Shown in pieces: positions 15,588 through 22,979 of a DNA stretch of 64,000 bases; the first letter of the stretch is position 1, and every line of letters starts with the position of its first letter. Source of the stretch: Stenomitos frigidus_A (GTDB lineage Bacteria; Cyanobacteriota; Cyanobacteriia; Leptolyngbyales; Leptolyngbyaceae); assembly GCF_963877135.1 (NCBI RefSeq), contig NZ_CAWNSW010000012.1, positions 1 through 64,000 on the forward strand. Direction: 5' to 3'. A program made the translations under genes and the position numbers. The notes below the pieces were generated by a model, which was not told the DNA's origin, searched no databases, and saw only the letters and a list, made by a program, of their open reading frames with translations.

Positions 15588-17162
15588 GTGGCAACATCCA
15601 TCACAACTCAAGCGCCGCCCGATCGTGTCTCCTTCAAAACCTGGGTGGGCGTTTGTGGCACGATGCTGGGTGCCTTCATGGCAGTACTGGATATTCAGAT
15701 CACTAACGCCTCACTCAAGGATATTCAAGCCGCGCTGGGCGCAACGCTGGAGGAAGGTTCCTGGATTTCGACCTCCTACCTGGTTGCCGAAATTGTGGTG
15801 ATCCCGCTGACGGGTTGGCTGTCGCAGGTCTTCTCGACACGGCGCTATTTGTTAGTAAATGCAACGCTGTTTGTCTTCTTTTCAGTCTGCTGCGCCTGGG
15901 CATGGGATTTGCCGTCAATGATTGTCTTTCGGGCATTCCAGGGCTTTACAGGTGGGATCCTCATTCCAATGGCGTTTACGGTGCTACTGACGATGCTGCC
16001 GCCGAGCAAGCAGTCAACGGGACTGGCGATGTTTGCAGTGACGGCTGTTTTTGCGCCGTCGATCGGTCCCACCTTAGGTGGCTGGCTCACAGAGACCTTT
16101 AGCTGGCACTATGTCTTTTATTTGAACGTGATCCCTGGTGCGCTGCTGATTGCGGCAGTCTGGTACGCCATTGATGCCAAGCCCATGAAGCTGGAGATGC
16201 TGAAGCAGGGTGACTGGTTTGGCATTGCTGCGATGGCGATCGGGCTGGGATCGCTGCAAGTGGTGCTGGAGGAAGGCAGTCGCAAAGATTGGTTTGGGTC
16301 GCAGTTGATTGTGCGGCTAACGGCGATCGCGGTCATTTTCCTTGCCATCTTTTTCTTGATTGAACTGACTCGCAAAAAGCCGTTTATCAATCTACGGTTG
16401 ATGAAGCAGCGAAACTTTGGGTTAGCAAGTATTGTCAATATTTCGCTGGGGTTGGGGCTGTACGGCTCGGTTTACATCATGCCGCTGTACCTGAGCCAAA
16501 TTCAGGGCTACAACGCCATGCAGATTGGCGAAGTCCTCATGTGGGTGGGTATACCACAATTGTTCCTAATCCCCTTTGTGCCAAAGCTGATGCAACGGTT
16601 TGATGCTCGTCTGATTATTGCCGTTGGTGTGAGCTTGTTTGCGGTGAGTTGTTTCATGAATTCAACGTTGACTAATTTGACGGCGATCGATCAACTGCGT
16701 TGGTCACAACTGGTACGGGCGATCGGACAGCCGTTAATTATGGTGCCGCTATCCTCAGTGGCAACAGCAGGACTGCCCAAAGAGCAAGCTGGTTCGGCAT
16801 CTGGCTTGTTTAACATGATGCGAAATCTGGGTGGTTCGCTGGGAATTGCTGCGATCGCCACCTTGCTCACTCAGCGCGAGCAGTTTCACTCTAATCGCTT
16901 GGGCGAAGCCGTCTCCATCTACAGCCCTGCGACGCAAGAGCGGATGGATCAGATGACGCAGTACTTTACCAGCAAAGGTGCGGATTTAGTGACAGCGCAA
17001 CAGCAAGCAATGGGGGCGATCGCGAACACCGTTCGCCGTGAAGCCTACGTCATGGCGTATAACGACTGTTTCTATTTCATTGCCTGTGCACTGCTGCTTA
17101 GCGGTCTCGCCATTATTTTTCTTAGAAGAGTTCAAGCAGGCGGAGCAGCAGGCGGACATTAG
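15588..17162 (+). CDS. EmrB/QacA-type (DHA2) multidrug efflux transporter
   Basis: This 524-residue inner-membrane protein with about 14 helices begins at GTG 15588, correctly spaced from TCGGAGG. It carries DHA2 signatures: LDIQITNASLKDIQ in helix 1, FQGFTGGILIPMAF, and GPTLGGWLTETFSWHYVFYLNVIPG (motif C and after). Proton-driven export of amphipathic compounds is expected. EmrB pumps normally work with an EmrA membrane-fusion protein, which is not adjacent here. The preceding MarR gene is the likely repressor. Confidence 0.92.
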   Translation: MATSITTQAPPDRVSFKTWVGVCGTMLGAFMAVLDIQITNASLKDIQAALGATLEEGSWISTSYLVAEIVVIPLTGWLSQVFSTRRYLLVNATLFVFFSVCCAWAWDLPSMIVFRAFQGFTGGILIPMAFTVLLTMLPPSKQSTGLAMFAVTAVFAPSIGPTLGGWLTETFSWHYVFYLNVIPGALLIAAVWYAIDAKPMKLEMLKQGDWFGIAAMAIGLGSLQVVLEEGSRKDWFGSQLIVRLTAIAVIFLAIFFLIELTRKKPFINLRLMKQRNFGLASIVNISLGLGLYGSVYIMPLYLSQIQGYNAMQIGEVLMWVGIPQLFLIPFVPKLMQRFDARLIIAVGVSLFAVSCFMNSTLTNLTAIDQLRWSQLVRAIGQPLIMVPLSSVATAGLPKEQAGSASGLFNMMRNLGGSLGIAAIATLLTQREQFHSNRLGEAVSIYSPATQERMDQMTQYFTSKGADLVTAQQQAMGAIANTVRREAYVMAYNDCFYFIACALLLSGLAIIFLRRVQAGGAAGGH

Positions 17163-17404
17163 GTGAAGGATGAAGAAAAGTTTGGAGTGTGGAGCAGACC
17201 TCAGCCTCCTCGTTTTCCCTGCTCCCCTTGCTCCCCCTCCTTCCCCCGCCCCCGCCGCTGACGCTGCTCCCTCTGCCTTCCGTCCCCACAGCGGCAATCA
17301 TCACTCTCATCGGTTCGGTTCCACGACTCCTCTTTAAGCAATAATCTAGATACCGTCATAGTAAGAGTTATGAGGAGGGGTATTCTGGCGACAGGTATCC
17401 CGAA

Positions 17405-19084
17405 GTGGAAGTGAACTTTGTGCCTAAGTGGTTACTGCCAACGTTAAGTGAAATTCTGGCGCTGAATGATCCGGCCTGGATGGTTCAGTTTGAGCTGCCG
17501 TCGGGTCGAGCGGCAGGAGCTGAACCGATCGGTCAGCCTCGGTCAAGCCGTTTGGCAATCCAGCGGGTGCGGGCAGAGCGCGAGTGGTCGGGGGCGATCG
17601 CGGCGCTCAATATCCTGCTGCAGAATGTTGTCGTCACGGCTGAAGCGAGTGATCGTGAACCAACGTCACATGGGTTTGTTCTGTCAGGGCCACTTCCAGT
17701 GATCAGCCATCCTGCGTTAGTCTGCAACTTTTCGACCTGGTCGCTCACCGCCAATCCTCTAAACGTTGCCGCCTGGCTACCACTACAACTGCTGCCAGCA
17801 AATGAAACAACAACAGCGATCGATGTAGACGAAACGCCTTCAGACACACGCCCTTCAGAGAAACCAACCACGTCTGCATTGCCTCTATTACCCGGTGATC
17901 CGTTAGCCGCAGAGCAATTCTGTTTAGTGCTAACGCCTCAATTCAGCCTGGTGTTGGTTTTAGGCGAATCGCTGCAGGGCACACCGGCGTTTATGTTTTC
18001 GTTCATGCCAGAGGTTGTGGAGCAAGCGTGGAATGCCATTCGTCCGCGCATTTTGCTCATGAATGCGGATCAGATCGATCAGTTGGATGACTTGGCTAAG
18101 CAATTTACACCCGTGGCACCCGACTACACAACGGTGATGCAATTCAGTCGCTTGATGCTGGCACATTTGCCCGAACCGCTGGAGGAATGGCGTAGTGACA
18201 AAGCCGATAGTCAGCCTGTCGCGTTTCGGCAAGAAGCGGTTAAGCATGGTCAAGCATCATTTAAACGCAAAGATGTGATAGCACACTCGCTACTCGATCC
18301 ATCCCCCTATCACGCTCCGTTTTCATCATCGGATGATCCAAGTAGTCCCGATGCTGATGATCCAACTAGCCCGGATATTGAACTCTTGCAGGCACTTGCC
18401 CACGAGATTCGCACGCCTCTGACCACCATTCGTACCCTGACACGATCGCTGCTCAAACGTACCGATTTGCCCCCCGATGCATTGAAGCGTCTCAGCATTA
18501 TCGATCGCGAATGTAGCGAACAGATCGATCGGTTCGGCTTAATCTTTCGGGCAGTTGAACTGCAAACGTCTCCCGCTCGTCATGACAAAATGTCGCTGAC
18601 GCGCACGCCGCTGGCACAGATGTTCCAGCAAAGTATTCCCCGTTGGCAGCAGCAAGCCAGCCAGCGACAGCTCACCCTGGCTGTGGTGCTGCCTCCTAAA
18701 ATGCCGACCGTTGTCAGCGACCCAACGATGCTGGATCAAGCGCTGACGAGCCTCATTGAACGTTTCACACGTAGCCTTCCAGGCGGTAGCCACATTCAAG
18801 TCGAAGTGATGCTGGCAGGCGATCAGCTTAAGGTACAACTCCAATCTGAACCAGATGCAGCCGTTGCCTCTCGACACCATCACCGACCATTATTGCGATC
18901 GCTCGGACAATTACTGATGTTTCAACCCGAAACCGGCAGTCTTAGCCTCAATCTCGCAGTGACAAAAAGCCTTTTCCAAGCGCTGGGTGGCAAGCTCATT
19001 GTGCGCGATCGGCCTCAACAAGGCGAGGTGATGACGGTCTTTTTACCGCTAGAAATGAGCAGCATGGATATCATGGAAATCTGA
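17405..19084 (+). CDS. Sensor histidine kinase with degenerate ATP-binding domain
   Basis: The 559-residue protein begins at GTG 17405 (GTG 17411 is an alternative). Its N-terminal 300 residues form a sensory region with FCLVLTPQFSLVLVLGES and FSFMPEVVEQAW; no membrane helix is obvious. A HisKA dimerisation helix follows, LAHEIRTPLTTIRTLTRSLL, with phospho-acceptor His333. The catalytic domain is eroded: the N-box reads ALTSLIERFTRS without its asparagine, and the DxGxG motif is missing. Only the last G-box (GGKLIVRDRPQQGEVMTVFLP) is normal. It may bind rather than phosphorylate. Confidence 0.82.
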   Translation: MEVNFVPKWLLPTLSEILALNDPAWMVQFELPSGRAAGAEPIGQPRSSRLAIQRVRAEREWSGAIAALNILLQNVVVTAEASDREPTSHGFVLSGPLPVISHPALVCNFSTWSLTANPLNVAAWLPLQLLPANETTTAIDVDETPSDTRPSEKPTTSALPLLPGDPLAAEQFCLVLTPQFSLVLVLGESLQGTPAFMFSFMPEVVEQAWNAIRPRILLMNADQIDQLDDLAKQFTPVAPDYTTVMQFSRLMLAHLPEPLEEWRSDKADSQPVAFRQEAVKHGQASFKRKDVIAHSLLDPSPYHAPFSSSDDPSSPDADDPTSPDIELLQALAHEIRTPLTTIRTLTRSLLKRTDLPPDALKRLSIIDRECSEQIDRFGLIFRAVELQTSPARHDKMSLTRTPLAQMFQQSIPRWQQQASQRQLTLAVVLPPKMPTVVSDPTMLDQALTSLIERFTRSLPGGSHIQVEVMLAGDQLKVQLQSEPDAAVASRHHHRPLLRSLGQLLMFQPETGSLSLNLAVTKSLFQALGGKLIVRDRPQQGEVMTVFLPLEMSSMDIMEI

Positions 19085-19148
19085 TCTAGAGGCTCTCATC
19101 AACCAATTTCTACAACCCATAATGTGCTGTAGGAGTGGGTTTTATGAT

Positions 19149-19178
19149 TGCAAAATAGCAAACGCTTGCTATTTTGCA
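19149..19178. terminator. Bidirectional hairpin between kinase and cyclase genes
   Basis: TGCAAAATAGCAA (19149-19161) and its exact complement (19166-19178) enclose a 4-base loop. The AT-rich arms supply runs of A on one strand and T on the other. Two convergent genes end on either side, so it can terminate both. Confidence 0.7.
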
Positions 19179-19182
19179 CAAG

Positions 19183-21123
19183 TTAGGTTCGTGATTGTTG
19201 GTAGTCCAAATAGCGGCACAATTCTTCATGTACCTGATGGTAAAGGGTTGGCGGTTCACCCCTTAGACCAACCAAGCTATAGAGTCGAGTGGGACTATCT
19301 TCGCGTCCACGGAGCAGATGTTCGCCCACAAATATGACTTCAACATGCTCCTGCACCAATTGATACAGCGATTCCGTAATCAAAATATCCGTCCGGAAGC
19401 TTTTGGTTAGCCCTTCGACGCGACTGGCAACGTTGACCGTATCACCAATGACGGTGTATTCCAAGCGCCGCAATGAACCGATATTACCTGCAATGACTTC
19501 ACCGTAGCTAATACCAATACCGTGATAGAGCAAGGTTTTGCCTTCTTGCTGCCATTGCGATCGCAACGCTGCCAGCAATCGACGCATACCCAACGCGGCT
19601 CGAATCGCATTCATTGCATCGGCCTGTTCGCCATAAGAAACCGGGGAGCCAAATTCTGCCATCACCGCATCCCCAATGAACTTGTCGATCGTGCCACTGG
19701 CTGTAGCAATTGCCTCTACCATCGCGTTCAGGTAGGCATTGAGTAGCGCGATCAACTCTTCGGGCGGTAGTTTATAAGACAATGAGGTAAAGCCACGAAT
19801 ATCGCAAAACAAGACTGCTGCGTTCAGCTTCCGTCCTTGCAGCAAGGCCTGAAAATCTTCCGGCTGGTTGAGAATTTCGTTGACGATCGGTGTCGCCACA
19901 TAACGCTCTAACGTGCGGCGCAGACGGAGCTTTTCGAGCTGATCGCTGACGGCTCCAGTACCCAAATAGGAGAGACCACTGAGGGCGATCGCCAGCATCG
20001 GTGTAACAACAGGGAGAATGAAACCGGCATAAGCAAAACTGACATGCCCGACTAGCAGCCATGCACCGGCAACCGCGATCGCTAAGAGAAAGCGTGGCGT
20101 AGCACGTTTTGATAATTGACCGATTGCAATGCCAATTCCCGCAACGCCAAACAAGAGATAAAGCCCTCGCCAAAGCGGATCGGGAACCGCTTCGGCGAGG
20201 GCCTGATTCTCTAACACAGTGGCGATCGCGTTGGCATGAATTTCGACACCCGAGACCTCGCCAAAGGGAGTGGGGTGATGATCTTGTAGAAACGCAGCAG
20301 TGGGGCCAATCAGCACAATTTTGTCTTTGAACATCTGCTGCTGCTTCAGCAACGCCCAATTTTGAGGATGCAGCACATGCCAAAACGAAACCGTTGTGAA
20401 CGTATTTTGACCACCGTAGAAGAAAATGTAATCGCCTTTGGGGGGGACAAACGGCAGCTTTGAGGCTTGCAAACTCGCTTCATCAAAGGATCGTAGATTG
20501 GGCTGTGATCGACGTAAGTCAGCGTCAATGCGGTTGAGGTAGGCGCTGGCAAAGCGACGAAGCTGCCCATCAGGTTCGGCAAGATAGTTAATAAACCCAA
20601 TCGATTGGGGTTCAAACTGAAACGATGGATCAGGGTTAACGAACTGTTCAAGACCACCACCATCACTCTGTGACGTCGCGTGCTGTGACGCCAAAGTGAC
20701 GCGACCAGCATACCGTTGCAGTGTTTCCCGAAGGCGTTGATCGTCAGCAGGTCGATCGCTCGGCAAATCCCAAAGTACATCAATCGCAACGGAGCGGGCT
20801 CCGGCTGCCATCAGTTTATTGATCGCTTCAGCGTACGCAGTCCGTCGCCACGGCCAGGATTGGATGGCGGCCAAGGTCTTCGAGTCTTTGAAGTCTCGCC
20901 CTTGCGTCAATGAATCGTCATCGATCGCCAAAATCACAATTTCTTGTGGTGGTGCAATCGACCCTCGCAGCCGAAAAAAAAGTGTTTGTGACTGTAACTC
21001 CAGCAGTTGAAACGGTTGGAGGTTGAAAGCGGTCGCGATCGCACCTGTCACTGCCCAGAGGCTAATGCATAGAGGCGCGATCGTGGCAGGTCTTACAGCC
21101 CATCTACGTTTACCCTTGATCAT
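19183..21123 (-). CDS. CHASE2-domain class III adenylate cyclase
   Basis: The 646-residue membrane protein has an N-terminal helix (residues about 13-35), an extracytoplasmic CHASE2 sensor (EIVILAIDDDSL to KIVLIGPTAAFLQDHHPTPFG) and three more helices at about 315-390. The cytoplasmic catalytic domain has metal motifs FCDIRGFTSLS and KFIGDAVMAEFG, the base-selecting lysine in DKFIGD, and VIGDTVNVASRVEG. cAMP formation is favoured by that lysine. It converges on the sensor kinase gene. Confidence 0.92.
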   Translation of the reverse strand: MIKGKRRWAVRPATIAPLCISLWAVTGAIATAFNLQPFQLLELQSQTLFFRLRGSIAPPQEIVILAIDDDSLTQGRDFKDSKTLAAIQSWPWRRTAYAEAINKLMAAGARSVAIDVLWDLPSDRPADDQRLRETLQRYAGRVTLASQHATSQSDGGGLEQFVNPDPSFQFEPQSIGFINYLAEPDGQLRRFASAYLNRIDADLRRSQPNLRSFDEASLQASKLPFVPPKGDYIFFYGGQNTFTTVSFWHVLHPQNWALLKQQQMFKDKIVLIGPTAAFLQDHHPTPFGEVSGVEIHANAIATVLENQALAEAVPDPLWRGLYLLFGVAGIGIAIGQLSKRATPRFLLAIAVAGAWLLVGHVSFAYAGFILPVVTPMLAIALSGLSYLGTGAVSDQLEKLRLRRTLERYVATPIVNEILNQPEDFQALLQGRKLNAAVLFCDIRGFTSLSYKLPPEELIALLNAYLNAMVEAIATASGTIDKFIGDAVMAEFGSPVSYGEQADAMNAIRAALGMRRLLAALRSQWQQEGKTLLYHGIGISYGEVIAGNIGSLRRLEYTVIGDTVNVASRVEGLTKSFRTDILITESLYQLVQEHVEVIFVGEHLLRGREDSPTRLYSLVGLRGEPPTLYHQVHEELCRYLDYQQSRT

Positions 21124-21226
21124 TAATCATCCGGTGCTTAGAACCTGTTTGAAAAGTAGGTTGCAGGCGGTAGAACCTCTATAGCGAGGGCGTTATAAAG
21201 TAAGAAGGTCTATAGGAACCCCTCAA

Positions 21227-21600
21227 ATGATACGACTAGCATACGACACAGACTTGAGCGATCACCAGTGGGAGATTCTCAAACCGCTGCTGCCGAGTGC
21301 GAAGACCGGGGGCGGCCTCGGAGTTTCGACATGCGGGAGGTGCTGAATGCAATCTTCGACTTGGTGGCCAACGGGATTAAATAGCGGGCGATGCCCCAAG
21401 ACTTACCGCGTTGGCAAAGCGTCTACACCTACTTTCGAGCCTGGGAGAACGATGCTACTTGGGTGCAGCGCAATGATACCTTGCGCAGACTGGTCAGGCT
21501 GCGAGCAGGACGCAACGCCGAACCAAGTCCTGGGAGTGTGGATAGCCATAGGACTGCGCCCCGCCAAAGGCGTACGGTAAAAACAGCGCACGGCGGTGAA
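21227..21600 (+). pseudogene. Decayed IS5-type transposase fragment
   Basis: The start encodes MIRLAYDTDLSDHQWEILKP, the usual N-terminus of IS5/IS1182-like transposases. After one frameshift in the G-rich run near 21305-21315 it continues RPRSFDMREVLNAIFDLVA, meets an in-frame TAG where tryptophan is expected (I-K-stop-R-A-M-P), then runs QDLPRWQSVYTYFRAW. It diverges after VDS at about 21545. The catalytic DDE core and the right end are missing. It marks the edge of the accessory block. Confidence 0.75.
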
Positions 21601-21790
21601 GAGACTGCTGAAGTTGTGATGTCATGGCGTATCCTCCTTTTCTAATTTTAGATTTTGCATTCCTAATTGTTCCTGCGCCCATTCTCGCAATTGCTGGTCG
21701 GGGTCGTTGGCGGCTCGATACGTGCTTCGTGCATACTAATGTGAATGCACAACAATTCGAGGCTTTCAGGATGGGTGAAGTAATAAAAGA

Positions 21791-22051
21791 TCATTGCTTA
21801 TAAGCATCCTTCCGATGTTTGCATTGCAACAAGAGAATAGTTAATTTTCCATCATTAATTTCATAGCGAATACGGTAATCACCGATGCGAATACGGTATT
21901 CGCTGGCAAAGCCTTTTAGTTTCACTACTCCATCTGGGCGTGGATTTTCGGCAAGTTGCCGGATTTTAATAGCGGCACGATCGTAGACTTCGTTAGGCAA
22001 CGCATCTAACTGTTTTTGCACAGCTTTAGGCGTAATAATCGTATAAATCAC
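21791..22051 (-). CDS. RelE/ParE family toxin
   Basis: This 86-residue protein has the RelE fold signature: YTIITPKAVQKQLDALP, GVVKLKGFASEYRIRIGDYRIRYEI and a C-terminal KHRKDAY. RelE toxins cleave mRNA on the ribosome; ParE-type relatives attack gyrase. The C-terminal HRKDAY favours the RelE group. Its ATG overlaps the stop of the upstream antitoxin by four bases (ATGA), so the two are translationally coupled. All expected parts are intact. Confidence 0.88.
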   Translation of the reverse strand: MIYTIITPKAVQKQLDALPNEVYDRAAIKIRQLAENPRPDGVVKLKGFASEYRIRIGDYRIRYEINDGKLTILLLQCKHRKDAYKQ

Positions 22052-22287
22052 GTCGATTTGCCTGCTCGTTGAGCTGCATATTGCTCGAACGTCGTGTAAT
22101 CACCCGCTTCGTAGTCGGCGCGGGCTGCCTGAATTTCGGCAATATCTTCTGGAGAATCGTCTTCATCTGGAAATAGTTCAGCTTCTAAAAACTCCCAAAG
22201 CTGGTGTTTTTCAGCCGTTTCTAGGGATGAAATTGCTACCAATAGTGATTGAAATGAAATGTCTACTTTTACAGTATGGTCAGTCAT
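22048..22287 (-). CDS. Antitoxin of the RelE pair
   Basis: This 79-residue acidic protein (MTDHTVKVDISFQSLLVAIS, then EDIAEIQAARADYEAGDYTTFEQY) has the length and charge of antitoxins that precede RelE genes in cyanobacteria. Its C-terminal segment should wrap the toxin. It overlaps the toxin start by 4 bp and the end of the broken toxin upstream by 8 bp, so the whole array reads as one transcript. Confidence 0.8.
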   Translation of the reverse strand: MTDHTVKVDISFQSLLVAISSLETAEKHQLWEFLEAELFPDEDDSPEDIAEIQAARADYEAGDYTTFEQYAAQRAGKST

Positions 22288-22675
22288 CAGAATGATCCTC
22301 CATCAAGAAATCCATGTTTTCTTCATTTTGTCGTTTAACAGCCTCAACAATCTGCTCAATTTCCTTTGCATCTATATTTGATTGATCAGCTTTGGAGTAG
22401 ATTGTGAGCAGGGTGATTTTAGCTGGTGTTTCAACCTGATAAATAATGCGGTAGCCTGCGCTTTTGCCTTTTTGGATATTGCTGTTCTTAACCCGAACCT
22501 TAAATGCAGTGACATTCAAACCTGATAGCCGATCGCCTGGAAGTTCTCCAATTTGTAATTGTTCGACGACCGTTTAAACATCTGAGCGAATTTGGCGATA
22601 GCGTTTGTATAGAATGCGGATCTGTCGCTCAAATTCTGGCGCGAATTCAACCTGAATAATGGGTGGCTCAGTCAT
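22280..22675 (-). pseudogene. RelE/ParE-type toxin disrupted by a nonsense codon
   Basis: From ATG 22675, MTEPPIIQVEFAPEFERQIR continues to RSDV, then TAA at 22574-22576. The same frame carries on TVVEQLQIGELPGDRLSGL, then KVRVKNSNIQKGKSAGYRII and a normal C-terminus. A single C-to-T change turning CAA (Gln) into TAA would explain this. The start overlaps the stop of its antitoxin. The remaining toxin half begins with a TTG and is unlikely to be made. Confidence 0.8.
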
Positions 22676-22913
22676 CATCCAGGCTATCCCAAAGTTGAGC
22701 AATGGGTTTTGTTTGTCCAGTTTTGACTTCATGAAGCGCTCTGAGAAGACTGGTTGCAATTTCTTCTACACTGGTATCATCTTCGTCTTCTGCCTGAGAA
22801 TCAGGAAGTTCCTCAACGAGAACGATCACTCTAACTTGACGATTCTTTAAATGGTCGGGGAGTTCAAGTTTTCCATCTGGAGCGATTTTGGTAGAAAATT
22901 CGTAGGCTCGCAT
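22668..22913 (-). CDS. Antitoxin of the disrupted toxin
   Basis: This 81-residue protein begins MRAYEFSTKIAPDGKLELPDHL, a short DNA-binding style beta segment, followed by VRVIVLVEELPDSQAEDEDD and an acidic C-terminus. It looks like a cyanobacterial antitoxin of the AbrB-like or related DUF class. It ends at TGA 22668-22670, overlapping the toxin start. The toxin it would neutralise is broken. Confidence 0.75.
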   Translation of the reverse strand: MRAYEFSTKIAPDGKLELPDHLKNRQVRVIVLVEELPDSQAEDEDDTSVEEIATSLLRALHEVKTGQTKPIAQLWDSLDDD

Positions 22914-22979
22914 AGTAGTAATATGTGGATTAGTTTTAGGGTCGTGTGGGTTAGTTTTAGACTATCAAACATTGATTTC

